Shown here in pieces: positions 18,750-28,803 of a stretch of DNA of 64,000 bases; the stretch's first letter is position 1; the number at the start of each line of letters is the position of its first letter. Made by a program: the position numbers and the translations under genes. This DNA comes from Pseudomonas alcaligenes. Lineage in GTDB: Bacteria > Pseudomonadota > Gammaproteobacteria > Pseudomonadales > Pseudomonadaceae. Location of the stretch: assembly GCF_014490745.1 (NCBI RefSeq), contig NZ_LZEU01000001.1, positions 2,197,501 through 2,261,500 on the forward strand. The letters run 5' to 3'. The notes under the pieces are model-generated. The model did no database searches. It had not been told where the DNA came from and was given only the letters and a program-made list of their open reading frames with translations.

Positions 18750-19705
18750 TGTTCGCCTGGGTCAAGCCGCGCTGGCGGCGTTGGATCGTGCGGCGCATCC
18801 CGCCGGCGGCGCAGGTGCAGCTGGATCAGAAGCGCATCTTCATCATGCCCAACCGGGTCGGCGCCGGCTTTTCCCTGGCGCTGCTGCTGATGCTGCTGGC
18901 CGGGATCAACTACGAGAACAGCCTGGCCTATGGCCTGACCTTCATGCTGGCGGCAGTGTTCATCGTCGCCATCCTGCATACCTTCCGCAATTTCAGCGGG
19001 CTGATCCTCAAGGCGGGCGTCAGCGGCTCGGTGTTCGTCGGCGAGCAGGCGCGTTTTCGCGTGCGCCTGGAAAGCGCCGAGCGCAGTCATCAGGCCGTAG
19101 CCCTGGGCTGGCCACCGGCCGAGCTGCAGGTGCTCGATGTGCCGGAGCGCGGCCAGCGCGAATGCGAGCTGAGCCTGCCGGCGTTACGCCGTGGCTGGTT
19201 GCGCCCGGAGCGCTTGCGGGTGGAGAGTCGCTTTCCGCTGGGCATCCTGGTGGCCTGGAGCTGGGTCGATCTGGATCAGGCCGTGCTGGTCTACCCGCGC
19301 CCCGTGGCGGGTGACCTGCCGCTGGCGGTGGGCGGCGGCCAGGACGACGAAGACGAGGGCACGCGCAGCCTGGGCCAGGGTGCCGACGATTACCAGGGCC
19401 TGAAGAGCTACCAGCCCGGCGACTCCAAGCGGCGCCTGCACTGGAAGGCCTATTCGCGTGGCCAGGGGCTGCTGGTCAAGGACTTCGCCGCCCTGGCCGG
19501 GCGTGACCTGTGGCTGGACTTTCTGGCTTTGGGCGGCGATCCCGAGGCGCGCCTGTCGCTGCTCTGCCACTGGGTGCTGCAGCTGGATGCCCGGCAGCAG
19601 CCCTATGGTCTGCGCTTGCCTGGCAGCGAGCTGGCACCGGACTATGGCGATGCCCACCGCGAGGCTTGTCTGCGCGCCCTGGCCTTGTACGGGGAGTCGC
19701 GATGA
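18749..19705 (+). CDS. DUF58 domain protein
   Basis: A 318-residue membrane-anchored protein with two N-terminal hydrophobic helices (about residues 34-75). The DUF58 signature YQPGDSKRRLHWKAYSRG lies near residues 225-242. DUF58 proteins are VWA-like partners of MoxR ATPases. Together with the downstream TgpA they form the conserved three-gene cluster I know from P. aeruginosa. The start overlaps the moxR stop and its own stop overlaps the tgpA start (ATGA at 19702-19705), so expression is coupled. Confidence 0.9.
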   Translation: MFAWVKPRWRRWIVRRIPPAAQVQLDQKRIFIMPNRVGAGFSLALLLMLLAGINYENSLAYGLTFMLAAVFIVAILHTFRNFSGLILKAGVSGSVFVGEQARFRVRLESAERSHQAVALGWPPAELQVLDVPERGQRECELSLPALRRGWLRPERLRVESRFPLGILVAWSWVDLDQAVLVYPRPVAGDLPLAVGGGQDDEDEGTRSLGQGADDYQGLKSYQPGDSKRRLHWKAYSRGQGLLVKDFAALAGRDLWLDFLALGGDPEARLSLLCHWVLQLDARQQPYGLRLPGSELAPDYGDAHREACLRALALYGESR

Positions 19706-21702
19706 GCGCGCCGCAGCCGATTCCTCGCATCGGCCTGACCTGGCTGCTGGTGGCCCAGGTGCTGGTGATCCTGCCGCTGCTGCTGCACTTGCCGCCGTGG
19801 ATCATCGCCCTGTGGCTGGCCTGCGCCGGCTGGCGGGTGCAGATCTTCCGCATGCGCGCGCGCTACCCCAGCCGCGTCGAGCGCCTGGGGCTGATCGCCG
19901 CCACCGGGGCGGCGGTGTTCTTCTCCCGCGGCAGTTTCCTCGGCCTGGATGCCGGCGCCTTGCTGCTGGTGGCGGCCTTCTGCCTCAAGTTGCTGGAGAT
20001 GCGCAGTCGCCGCGATGCCCTGCTGCAGATCTTCCTCGGCTTCTTCGTGGTGGTGATCGGCTACCTGTTCGACGACAGCCTGCTGGCTGCGGTCTACAGC
20101 CTGCTGCCGGTGGTGGCCCTGCTGGCCGCGCTGATCGGCCTGCAGCAGAGTGCCCTGGCGGTGCAGCCGCGGGCCACGATCAGGCTGGCTGCCAGTCTGC
20201 TGCTGCAGGCGCTGCCACTGATGCTCCTGCTGTTCGTGTTCTTCCCGCGGCTGGCGCCGCTGTGGAGCATGCCGGCGCCGAACAAGGCGCTGAGCGGGCT
20301 GTCCGACAGCATGGCGCCGGCGGATATCGCTGAGCTCAGCCAGTCCGACGCCCTGGCGTTTCGCGCCAGTTTCAGCGGCGCCATCCCGCCGCGGGTACAG
20401 CTGTACTGGCGTGCCCTGACTCTCGAGCAGTTCGATGGCCGGCGCTGGTCGCAGTCGCCCGGCGCCCAGCACGAAACCGGCGCGCTGTGGCAGAAGCGCG
20501 GTGAACCGTTGGACTACAGCATCGTCATGCAGCCGAGTGGCCAGACCTGGCTGTTCGCCCTGGATGTCGGCCAGGCCGACCAGAGCGATGTGCAGCAGAT
20601 GAGCGACTTCCACCTGCAGCGGCGCCAGCCGGTGCAGCAGAGCCTGCTGTACCAGGTGCAGTCCTGGCCCCAGGCGCTGCGCCAGGAGCAACTGCCGCCA
20701 GCCATCGCCCAGCGCACCCTGCAGCTGCCGGCCGAGGGCGACCCGCGCAGCCGCGCCTGGGCGGTCGAGCTCAAGCGCCAGTATGCCGAGCCGCAGGCAC
20801 TGGTCGACGCGCTGCTGCGTCACTTCAACCGCGAACCTTATGGCTACACCCTGCGCCCGCCACCGGTGGGAGTGAACAGCATCGACGAGTTCCTGTTCCG
20901 CACGCGCAAGGGCTTCTGCGCTCACTATGCCGGGGCGATGACCTTCGTCCTGCGCGCCGCGGGCATTCCGGCGCGGGTGGTGGCCGGTTACCAGGGCGGC
21001 GAGATCAGCCCGGCCGGCCACGATGTTGCGGTGCGCCAGTTCGATGCCCACGCCTGGGTCGAGTACTGGCAGGCGGGGCAGGGCTGGGTGGCGGTCGATC
21101 CGACCTTCCAGGTCGCCCCCGAGCGTATCGAGCAGGGCCTGGAGCAGGCGGTGGCCGACGAGGAGAGCTTCCTCGCCGACTCGCCGCTGTCGCTGCTGCG
21201 TTACCGCGACATCGGCTGGCTGAACGACCTGCGCATGGGCTGGGATGATCTCAACTATGGCTGGCAGCGCTGGGTACTGGGCTATCAGTCAACCCAGCAG
21301 CTGCAGTTGCTGCAACGCTGGTTCGGCAGCCTGGACTGGACGCGCCTGGCCATCGGCCTGGTCGGCTGCGGTGGGCTGCTGCTGGGGGGGCTGGCGCTGT
21401 GGCTGTTCAAGCCCTGGCGCCGTGAACGCGACCCGCAGCAGCGCCTGCTGCGCGGCTTCGAGCGCCTGCTTGGGCGCCACGGCCTGCAGCGCCAGCCGGC
21501 CGAGGGCGTGCGTGCCTTTGCCCGGCGCGCGGCGCAGGCCCTGCCGGAACAGGCGCAGGCCATCGATGCCTTCGCCCGGATCTTCGAGGCGCAGCGCTAT
21601 GCCGGCCAGGCCAGTGCGCCGCAGCAGTTGCGCCAGGCCCTGCGCCAGCTGCGCCGTGCCTTGCCCTGGCGACGCCAGCCGGCGGGCAGAGCTGCCGACT
21701 AA
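19702..21702 (+). CDS. tgpA: Transglutaminase TgpA
   Basis: A 666-residue inner-membrane protein. Five or six hydrophobic segments fill residues about 10-200. A periplasmic transglutaminase-like domain has catalytic triad Cys406 (RKGFCAHYAGAM), His450 (DAHAWVEYW) and Asp466 (VDPTFQ). A further helix lies near 552-573, followed by a cytoplasmic DUF4129-like tail. These positions closely match the triad I remember for P. aeruginosa TgpA, an essential protein in that species. It probably modifies a periplasmic substrate connected with envelope integrity. It is the last gene of the moxR-DUF58-tgpA operon. Confidence 0.93.
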   Translation: MSAPQPIPRIGLTWLLVAQVLVILPLLLHLPPWIIALWLACAGWRVQIFRMRARYPSRVERLGLIAATGAAVFFSRGSFLGLDAGALLLVAAFCLKLLEMRSRRDALLQIFLGFFVVVIGYLFDDSLLAAVYSLLPVVALLAALIGLQQSALAVQPRATIRLAASLLLQALPLMLLLFVFFPRLAPLWSMPAPNKALSGLSDSMAPADIAELSQSDALAFRASFSGAIPPRVQLYWRALTLEQFDGRRWSQSPGAQHETGALWQKRGEPLDYSIVMQPSGQTWLFALDVGQADQSDVQQMSDFHLQRRQPVQQSLLYQVQSWPQALRQEQLPPAIAQRTLQLPAEGDPRSRAWAVELKRQYAEPQALVDALLRHFNREPYGYTLRPPPVGVNSIDEFLFRTRKGFCAHYAGAMTFVLRAAGIPARVVAGYQGGEISPAGHDVAVRQFDAHAWVEYWQAGQGWVAVDPTFQVAPERIEQGLEQAVADEESFLADSPLSLLRYRDIGWLNDLRMGWDDLNYGWQRWVLGYQSTQQLQLLQRWFGSLDWTRLAIGLVGCGGLLLGGLALWLFKPWRRERDPQQRLLRGFERLLGRHGLQRQPAEGVRAFARRAAQALPEQAQAIDAFARIFEAQRYAGQASAPQQLRQALRQLRRALPWRRQPAGRAAD

Positions 21703-21846
21703 GTCGCAGGTGGCCCGGGAACCCGTCGCCAAGGGCCGGGCCAGAGCCAATACGGGGTGATTCCTGCGCTGAATTGTCTGCTCTGCCACTCCCGCAGTCC
21801 GATGCTTTTCCCCTAAGCTTCGGGGCAGACTCGAGGAGATTGCTGC

Positions 21847-22644
21847 ATGACTTTCGCAGAACTGATTCAGGCGGTGCACAACCGCCCGCAACACGTGGTG
21901 GTGCCTTCCCTGTGGGGCCAGGGCCGGGCGACTTTCGGCGGCCTGGTGGCTGCCATGGTCTACGAGGCCATGCGGGTCAAGGTGCCGGCCGGGCGGCCGG
22001 TGCGTTCGCTGTCGATCACCTTCGTCGGGCCGCTGCTGATGAACGAGCCGGTGGCCTTCGAGGTGGAAGTGTTGCGCGAAGGCAAGGCGGTCAGCCAGGT
22101 GGTCGGGCGCGCCGTGCAGAACGGCGAAGTGGTGGCCATGGTACAGGGCAGCTTCGGCGCTGCGCGGGTCTCGCAGGTCTCGGTGGCGGCCGATCCGGCG
22201 CCGGCGATGAAGGCCGTCGAGGAGTGCCAGGAACTGCCCTATCTCAAGGATGTTACCCCGGAATTCACCCGTTTCCTGGCCATGCGCTGGGGCCTGGGCG
22301 GCATGCCGTTCAGCAGCAACCCGTCGCGCGAGATGGGTGGCTGGGTGCGCCTGCGCAGCGACGTGAGCTACGACCGCATTACCGAGGCGCACCTGCTGGC
22401 CCTGGTCGATGCCTGGCCGCCGGTACCGCTGTCGCAGCTGAGCAAGCCGGCACCGGGCAGCTCGCTGACCTGGACGGTGGAGTTCATGCACCCGATCCCG
22501 CAGCTGACCACCCACGACTGGTGCTTGTACCGGGCGGAGATCGAGCATGCCCGCGACGGCTATGGGCACATTGCCGCGCGTCTGTGGAGCCCGAGTGGCG
22601 AGCTGCTGGCGTTGAGCCGGCAGACCACCGTGGTGTTCGACTGA
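21847..22644 (+). CDS. Acyl-CoA thioesterase family protein (double hotdog)
   Basis: A 265-residue TesB-like/double-hotdog thioesterase. The N-terminal hotdog has TFGGLVAAMVYEAM and RSLSITFVGPLL. The C-terminal hotdog contains the conserved SSLTWTVEFMHPIP and the final HIAARLWSPSGELLALSRQT, a motif shared by the TesB-type family. It should hydrolyse acyl-CoA esters in the cytoplasm; chain length preference cannot be read. A strong GGAG lies 8 bases before ATG 21847. It is convergent with the TatD gene, with only 7 bases between the stops. Confidence 0.88.
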   Translation: MTFAELIQAVHNRPQHVVVPSLWGQGRATFGGLVAAMVYEAMRVKVPAGRPVRSLSITFVGPLLMNEPVAFEVEVLREGKAVSQVVGRAVQNGEVVAMVQGSFGAARVSQVSVAADPAPAMKAVEECQELPYLKDVTPEFTRFLAMRWGLGGMPFSSNPSREMGGWVRLRSDVSYDRITEAHLLALVDAWPPVPLSQLSKPAPGSSLTWTVEFMHPIPQLTTHDWCLYRAEIEHARDGYGHIAARLWSPSGELLALSRQTTVVFD

Positions 22645-22651
22645 CCCCGAC

Positions 22652-23482
22652 TCAGTCCTCGTCTGCCGCGCTCGCTTTGGCGATGGCCGGCAGACCGAAG
22701 AAGGCACGGGCGCTGGCGCTGCTGTGCGCCGCCAGCGCAGCCTGGCTCTCGCCACGGTGCAGGGCCACTTCGCGCAGCACTTCGCCAAGAAACGCCGGCT
22801 CGTTGTGCCCGCTCTTCGGCTTGGGCCGCAGGCTGCGTGGCAGCAGGTAGGGCGCATCGCTTTCCAGCAGCAGGCGGCCCTGGGGAATGTCGCGCACCAG
22901 CGGATGCAGATGGGTGCCGCGGCGCTCGTCGCAGATCCAGCCGGTGATGCCGATATGCAGGTCGAGGTCGAGGTAGCCGTACAGGCTGCCCTTGTCGCCG
23001 GTGAAGCAGTGCACCACGGCGGCCGGCAGGTCATCGCGGAACTCGCGCAGAATCGCCAGCAGGCGCTCGCCGGCTTCACGCTCATGGAGGAACACCGGCA
23101 TCTGCAGCTCCACGGCCAGCGCCAGCTGTTCTTCCAGGGCCTTCTCCTGCTGCGGTCGCGGTGAGAAGTCGCGGTTGAAGTCCAGGCCGCATTCGCCCAC
23201 CGCCCGTACACGCTCTGCGCTGAGCAGGGTGCGCAGCTGGCGAGCGCTGTCGGCGTTCCACTGGCTGGCATCGTGGGGATGGATGCCGGCGGTGCTGAAC
23301 AGGCGACTGCCGCTCTCATCCAGCTCGTGGCAGAACTCCAGGGCTTTTTCGCTTTCTTCCAGGCTGGTGCCGGTCAGCACCAGTTGGCAGACGCCGGCGG
23401 CGTAGGCGCGGGCGAGTACTGCGTCACGCTCGCGGGCCAGACTCGGATGGGTCAGATTGACGCCGATGTCGATGAGTTGCAT
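22652..23482 (-). CDS. TatD-family metal-dependent deoxyribonuclease
   Basis: A 276-residue TatD-type amidohydrolase-fold nuclease. The start [14 protein letters not shown] carries the first metal-binding region, although the usual H-x-H is NLTH here, as in E. coli TatD proper. Other family motifs are [42 protein letters not shown], and [12 protein letters not shown] with the last catalytic Asp. It acts on DNA as a 3'-5' exonuclease with roles in repair. Several TatD paralogues exist in most genomes, so the exact symbol is left open. Confidence 0.92.
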   Translation of the reverse strand: MQLIDIGVNLTHPSLARERDAVLARAYAAGVCQLVLTGTSLEESEKALEFCHELDESGSRLFSTAGIHPHDASQWNADSARQLRTLLSAERVRAVGECGLDFNRDFSPRPQQEKALEEQLALAVELQMPVFLHEREAGERLLAILREFRDDLPAAVVHCFTGDKGSLYGYLDLDLHIGITGWICDERRGTHLHPLVRDIPQGRLLLESDAPYLLPRSLRPKPKSGHNEPAFLGEVLREVALHRGESQAALAAHSSASARAFFGLPAIAKASAADED

Positions 23483-23711
23483 GGTGCTACCTCAAAGGCT
23501 GAGCCGGGCAGCATAGCAGAGCTGGTAAATGCTTAATAAACACAACAAGAACAGTGCCTTATGTCTGACTTTTGATCTTTGTCAGCAGCTTGCGCTGGTG
23601 ACCGGGAAAGGCCTGTGAGAACCTCCGCGCCCCTCACCATGGAACTGCCGTGCGTGCGGGCGATCTCACTCGGCCAGGTCGGCCCGTGACCTGGCTCAAC
23701 CCGGAGGCCCG

Positions 23712-25133
23712 ATGAGGCGAGCGCTGCTGCTTCTGTTCTGCTGCCTGGCAGCGCTGCCCTGGTCGGCCCAGGCGCGTCTGGGCGGCCTGGCGGAAAACCT
23801 GCCCCATGCCGCGGCCACCCGCGACCTGGCGGAGATCCGCAAGAGCGGCGAGCTGCGCGTGCTGGTCAACCAGAGCCGCAACAGCTCCGGGGAAATCAAG
23901 GGCCAGGCCATCGGTCTGGAATACCACCGTCTGCATGCCTTCGAGCAATACCTCAATGACCAGGGCCGTGATGGCGGCAGCCTGCGCCTCAAGCTGATCC
24001 CGCGGGCCAAGGAGCAACTGCTGACCGCTCTGCAGCGCGGCGAGGGTGATCTGGTGGCGCCTGGCGAGCTGATCGACGCCCATGCCGGGCAACTGGTCAG
24101 CGCCAGTGCGGCGATTCGCAGCGACGTGCCCATCGTGGTGGTCGGCGCGCGTGGCAACCGGCATTACCTGCGTCTGGACGACATGTCCGGCAAGGTGCTG
24201 ACGCTGCCGCGAGGCAGTGCGGCTGCCGAGGCACTGGGTGAGGTCAACCAGCGCCTGGCGGCGCGCAAGCAGGCGCCAATCGAGGTGCAGTGGGCCGACC
24301 CCAGCCTGGCCGTGGAGGATGTGCTGGAGATGGTGCACGCCGGGGTCTACCCCTGGACTGCCGTCGAGCAGCCGATCGCCGAACGCTGGACGCGAGTGCT
24401 GCCGCGCTTGCGCATCGAGCGGCACCTGGTGCTCGGTCGTGAGGCCGACATGAGTTGGTACGTGCGCCGTGATGCGCCGATGCTGCGCGCCAGCATCGAC
24501 CGCTTCCTCGCCGGCTACCGCAGCCCGGCGGATCAGGACGCGGTATTCCAGCGCGTCTACCGGCGCATCTACAAGGTGCGCGATCCGCTGGCGCGGGCCG
24601 ACCGGCAACGCCTGGCGCGGGTTGCCGGGGTGCTGCGCAAACATGCCCAGCAGCAGAAGCTCGACTGGCTGTACCTGGCCGCCGTGGCCTTCAAGGAGTC
24701 GACCCTCAATCCGGCCGCACGTGGTGCCGGCGGGGCCACCGGGCTGATGCAGATCACTCCGGCGGCCGCGCGCAGCGTCGGGGTCAGCAATATCCAGGTG
24801 CTGGACAACAACGTGCGGGCCGCCTCGCTGTACCTGGCACGCATCCGCCGGCAGTTCTTCGCCAGCAGCCAGCTGGAGGAGCACCAGCGCATGGCCTTCG
24901 TCCTCGCCGCCTACAACCTGGGGCCGCAGCGGGTGCAGGGTCTGCGTGCGGAGGCGCGGCGGCGCGGCCTGAATCCCAACCAGTGGTTCTTCCAGGTCGA
25001 GCGGGTGGCCATGGAGCAGCTGGGCATGGGCGTGGTCAGCTACGTCAACAGCGTGAACAAGTACTACCTGGCCTATGAGCAGGAGCGTGAGGGACTGGAG
25101 CCGCAGGCAAGTCGGGTGTCGGCACAAAAGTAA
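23712..25133 (+). CDS. MltF-like membrane-bound lytic transglycosylase
   Basis: A 473-residue secreted protein with signal peptide MRRALLLLFCCLAALPWSAQA. An N-terminal periplasmic solute-binding domain spans about 45-270 (IRKSGELRVLVNQSRNSS). A C-terminal SLT domain follows from about 290, with the catalytic Glu in AVAFKESTLNP and the family motifs GATGLMQITPAAA and VLAAYNLGPQRV. It cleaves peptidoglycan glycan strands. It resembles MltF in domain order but may be a paralogue. A perfect GGAGG lies 4 bases before ATG 23712. The gap 23483-23711 between it and tatD holds no recognisable gene. Confidence 0.88.
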   Translation: MRRALLLLFCCLAALPWSAQARLGGLAENLPHAAATRDLAEIRKSGELRVLVNQSRNSSGEIKGQAIGLEYHRLHAFEQYLNDQGRDGGSLRLKLIPRAKEQLLTALQRGEGDLVAPGELIDAHAGQLVSASAAIRSDVPIVVVGARGNRHYLRLDDMSGKVLTLPRGSAAAEALGEVNQRLAARKQAPIEVQWADPSLAVEDVLEMVHAGVYPWTAVEQPIAERWTRVLPRLRIERHLVLGREADMSWYVRRDAPMLRASIDRFLAGYRSPADQDAVFQRVYRRIYKVRDPLARADRQRLARVAGVLRKHAQQQKLDWLYLAAVAFKESTLNPAARGAGGATGLMQITPAAARSVGVSNIQVLDNNVRAASLYLARIRRQFFASSQLEEHQRMAFVLAAYNLGPQRVQGLRAEARRRGLNPNQWFFQVERVAMEQLGMGVVSYVNSVNKYYLAYEQEREGLEPQASRVSAQK

Positions 25134-25150
25134 TCGTAAAATTAGATATT

Positions 25151-25184
25151 AATATCCGGATATTTGCGCTTTTCTAATCGATTA
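25151..25184 (+). promoter_or_regulatory. AT-rich palindromes upstream of the DoxX gene
   Basis: A perfect 14-bp palindrome AATATCCGGATATT (25151-25164) and a 10-bp palindrome TAATCGATTA (25175-25184) lie 65-98 bases before the DoxX start, in a locally AT-rich patch. They probably mark the operator/promoter of this gene. The regulator is unknown. Confidence 0.45.
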
Positions 25185-25248
25185 ATTCGTCTAATCTACA
25201 CCTCAGCAACAGACAACTCCGAACGCACCCACACAAGGACACCGCAAC

Positions 25249-25683
25249 ATGAACAACCTGATCAAGAACCTGCTTTCCAGCAACGCCGGCTACGGCATCA
25301 CCCTGCTGCGCGTGGCGACCGGCCTGACTTTCGCCGCCCACGGTTCGCAGAAGCTGTTTGGCTGGTTCGGTGGCTACGGCCTGGCCGGTGTGGCCCAGTG
25401 GATGGAAAGCATCGGCATCACCCCCGGCTACCTGATGGCTGCGCTGGCCGGTAGCGCCGAGTTCTTCGGTGGCCTGGCCCTGGTGATCGGCCTGCTGGTG
25501 CGCCCGGCTGCGCTGTCGCTGCTGGTGGTGTCGCTGGTGGCGATGTTCACCGTGCACTGGGTCAACGGCTTCTTCATCACCGCCAACGGTTACGAGTACG
25601 CCCTGACCCTCGGCATCATCAGCATCGCCCTGCTGATCGAAGGCGCCGGCAAGCTCTCGCTGGATCGTCGCATCGCCGGCTGA
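25249..25683 (+). CDS. DoxX family membrane protein
   Basis: A 144-residue four-helix membrane protein of the DoxX/YphA family. It has the typical LLRVATGLTFAAHGSQKLFGWFGG signature region near residues 20-42, then helices at about 63-84, 90-106 and 117-131. Family members are linked to redox or thiol-stress complexes (for example with a rhodanese or SodA in actinobacteria). The role here is unknown. AAGGAC precedes the ATG. It is monocistronic: an AT-rich palindromic region lies upstream and a terminator downstream. Confidence 0.9.
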   Translation: MNNLIKNLLSSNAGYGITLLRVATGLTFAAHGSQKLFGWFGGYGLAGVAQWMESIGITPGYLMAALAGSAEFFGGLALVIGLLVRPAALSLLVVSLVAMFTVHWVNGFFITANGYEYALTLGIISIALLIEGAGKLSLDRRIAG

Positions 25684-25700
25684 TCGCCCCGCCGCAAACC

Positions 25701-25726
25701 AAGGCCCGCCTCGTGCGGGCCTTTTT
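25701..25726 (+). terminator. Rho-independent terminator after the DoxX gene
   Basis: AAGGCCCGC and GCGGGCCTT form a strong stem followed by a run of T. It lies between the convergent DoxX and lipase foldase genes and may serve both directions. Confidence 0.85.
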
Positions 25727-25738
25727 CATGGGCGGGAT

Positions 25739-26800
25739 TTACTGGCTGGCGGACTGGGCCTTGGCTTTGGCCTGGGCATCGGCCAGCTGCTCGGCGGCGC
25801 TCAGGCGCAGGCGTTCCTGGTCATTGAAGCGTTCGCCGGCCAGGCGCTCGATGGCGGCCTGCCTGTCGTCGGCGCTGAGCCCGCTGTTGGCTTCGATCTG
25901 TGCTTTCTCCTGGCGATAGTCGCTGAGGCGCTGCTGCCACTGCTGGCGTTGCCGGTCGAGGGCTTCCAGACGTGCGGTGGCTTCGGCACCGACCAGTTGC
26001 AGGCGCAGCTGCTGCAGCTGCGCGGCGTCGCCCCCGCGGGCCTGGAGGGCGGCGGTCTGCTCGCGCAGCTCGGTCTGCAGTTGCGGCACCACGGCGTCCT
26101 GCAGGGACTCGGGCAGGCTGGCGCGCAGCTGATCCAGCGCTGCGGCTTTCTGCTGGGGGCTCAGGGCCGGGTCGTTGCGGATGGCCAGGCGCTGCAGGGT
26201 GAACTGGTTGTAGGCCTCTTCTTCGGCGAAGAAGGCCTGGTGGGTTTCCTGATTGAAGATCGAGGCGCGCAGGGTCTGCACCGCCTGTTCGCGCTGGCGC
26301 ACGGCATCGAGGTTGGCCAGCTGCGGCAGATCGCGCTCCAGCTGCACCAGTTGCCGCTTGTAGTCCAGGTATTGTTCCAGCAGGGCCAGCGCCTGGCCCT
26401 CGGCCGGCTCCGGCAGCTGGCTGCGGATGTAGTCCTGCAGGCGCTTGACGCTGTTGCGCAGCGGCTCTTCGCCGATGGCGCTGAGGAAGTAGTCGAAGAT
26501 GCGCCGGATATCGCGGCTGATCAGCAGGTTGCCGGCGGCGTCGAGGGCGAACTGGCCGTCCACCTCGGTGCCGGCGAAGGAGGGCGGCAGGGCCTGGACA
26601 CCGGGGGCCAGGTTCGGGCCGGTGCTGACTGGCGAGGCGCTGGCTGCTGACGGGGCGTCAGGCGTGGGCGCAATGGCCGGGGCGATGCTGGCGGCAGCCG
26701 GGGCGTTGGCGTCTGGCCGGTCGAGTGGGTCGAGATAGAACGTCAGGGCAATGGCGGCGCCGATCAGGGTCGGCACTCCGAGCAGCAGGGTCTTGTTCAC
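25739..26800 (-). CDS. lifO: Lipase-specific foldase (steric chaperone)
   Basis: A 353-residue foldase. An N-terminal membrane anchor (about residues 5-22) is followed by an Ala/Pro-rich periplasmic linker (about 30-70). The family signature RXXFDYFLSAXGE appears as [13 protein letters not shown] at residues 99-111. The remainder is a long helical domain rich in Gln and Leu that wraps the lipase. It is required in the periplasm to fold LipA before type II secretion. It lies 57 bases downstream of lipA on the same strand, separated by a perfect hairpin that may set a lower expression level than lipA. Confidence 0.96.
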   Translation of the reverse strand: MNKTLLLGVPTLIGAAIALTFYLDPLDRPDANAPAAASIAPAIAPTPDAPSAASASPVSTGPNLAPGVQALPPSFAGTEVDGQFALDAAGNLLISRDIRRIFDYFLSAIGEEPLRNSVKRLQDYIRSQLPEPAEGQALALLEQYLDYKRQLVQLERDLPQLANLDAVRQREQAVQTLRASIFNQETHQAFFAEEEAYNQFTLQRLAIRNDPALSPQQKAAALDQLRASLPESLQDAVVPQLQTELREQTAALQARGGDAAQLQQLRLQLVGAEATARLEALDRQRQQWQQRLSDYRQEKAQIEANSGLSADDRQAAIERLAGERFNDQERLRLSAAEQLADAQAKAKAQSASQ

Positions 26801-26827
26801 GGCAGGACTCGACGGGCGGGAAAAGGG

Positions 26828-26851
26828 TGCCGGGGCCTGCAGGCCCCGGCA
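26828..26851 (-). terminator. Perfect palindrome between lipA and lifO
   Basis: A 24-base perfect palindrome (TGCCGGGGCCTG and its mirror) lies in the 57-base gap between lipA and lifO. On the minus strand it is followed by CCCTTTTCCC. It is well placed to act as a partial terminator or mRNA-processing/stability hairpin. Confidence 0.6.
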
Positions 26852-26857
26852 GGCGGG

Positions 26858-27808
<951 letters not shown>

Positions 27809-27890
27809 TCATGGTGTGGTGATGCGGGTGGGGGCATCCTTGCGCCTGCAGCCAGGCCCATCCGGGGTCGGCACATCAGCAGCCTGAAAG

Positions 27891-27906
27891 GGCAGAATCT
27901 GTGCCA
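27891..27906 (-). promoter_or_regulatory. Sigma-54 (RpoN) promoter of lipA
   Basis: Read on the minus strand the site is TGGCACAGATTCTGCC, matching the -24 TGGCAC with GG-N10-GC spacing to the -12 element. It lies about 92 bases upstream of the lipA start. RpoN control of lipA is established in this group of pseudomonads. Confidence 0.7.
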
Positions 27907-27917
27907 AATCGGCATTT

Positions 27918-27937
27918 TTTAGAGCACAGGCTCTAAA
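27918..27937 (-). promoter_or_regulatory. Palindrome upstream of the lipA sigma-54 promoter
   Basis: TTTAGAGC-ACAG-GCTCTAAA is a perfect 8+8 inverted repeat beginning 12 bases upstream of the -24 box (centre near -47). It is a candidate binding site for the lipase activator (LipR-like enhancer-binding protein) or for a repressor. A second symmetric element, GACCGGACGGTC, lies at 28010-28021. Confidence 0.5.
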
Positions 27938-28089
27938 CGGGCGTTTGCGAGGAAGTCGGCCAGATTGACGCTTTTGCCGGCAAGGAGGCCGGTGTTACCC
28001 AGGGAAACAGACCGGACGGTCATTTTTTGTGGCGTTCCTGGGGGACGCTGCGCGCCGCCAGACGCTGATCGCTTGCTCGCGAGGAGGCG

Positions 28090-28620
28090 CTATAGGTTTT
28101 CCAGCGGCCAGCTGTGCAGCTCGCGGTAATGCCCGTCTGCCGAGGCATAGAGGGCAAAGCGCTCGACCGTCCAGGCAAAGTTCGCGAGCGGGCTGATGGC
28201 AGGCAGGTGGCTATGGCGGGCCAGTGTCAGGTGTGGGCGGAAGGCGTGCCCTGGCTGTTGGTAGCCGTGCTGGCGCAGGCGCGACTGCAGTTGCTCGACC
28301 AGTTCCAGCAGGGGTTGCGGCGGCTGGCTGGGCGCCAGGTGGAGCAGGCCCTGCGACCAGCAGGCCAGGCGATCCAGCTGCAGGTCGAAGGCGGGCAGCT
28401 GGATGCTGGCGGCGATCTCGCCCAGTGGCGTCAGATGGTGTGCGTCCAGGCTGCCGAGAAACGCCAGGGTCAGGTGCAGGTTGGCCGGGGCCACCAGCTT
28501 GCCGTCTGCCGCCAGGGCCTGGCGCCAGGCGGCGATCTGCCGGGCAATGGGTGGCGGGCAAGGTAGCGCGAAGAACAGGCGCAAGGCCCGACCGTGCTGG
28601 TCGTCTGTTGTCTGCGCCAT
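28090..28620 (-). CDS. thpR: RNA 2',3'-cyclic phosphodiesterase (2'-5' RNA ligase family)
   Basis: A 176-residue 2H phosphoesterase with its two H-x-T-x signatures: HLTL at residues 49-52 (APANLHLTLAFLG) and HLTL at 130-133 (AFRPHLTLARH). The start LRLFFALPCPPPIARQI is typical of ThpR/LigT. The enzyme hydrolyses 2',3'-cyclic phosphates on RNA ends, and reversible 2'-5' ligation is known for E. coli LigT. It lies upstream of lipA on the same strand, separated by 290 bases that carry the lipA promoter, so it is not part of the lipase operon. Confidence 0.93.
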   Translation of the reverse strand: MAQTTDDQHGRALRLFFALPCPPPIARQIAAWRQALAADGKLVAPANLHLTLAFLGSLDAHHLTPLGEIAASIQLPAFDLQLDRLACWSQGLLHLAPSQPPQPLLELVEQLQSRLRQHGYQQPGHAFRPHLTLARHSHLPAISPLANFAWTVERFALYASADGHYRELHSWPLENL

Positions 28621-28646
28621 CGTGGCTGCTCCTGCGAGTACCGGGC

Positions 28647-28675
28647 TTGACAGGCTCCGGTGGGATTTTTAGGAT
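28647..28675 (+). promoter_or_regulatory. Putative sigma-70 promoter of the small gene at 28804
   Basis: TTGACA at 28647-28652 and TAGGAT at 28670-28675 are separated by 17 bases, in the gap divergent from thpR. The predicted leader would be about 120 bases. Confidence 0.4.
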
Positions 28676-28803
28676 TCCGCCCCATGCGCCGATTTAAGAG
28701 CAACTTGCGGGGCGCCGCCCGGTTGGGCCAATACCGCTAAAGCGCTGGCCGGTGCCGCCTCTCACCGCTGTCCGGCTGTGACTTCGAGGCTGAGACCGTC
28801 ACC

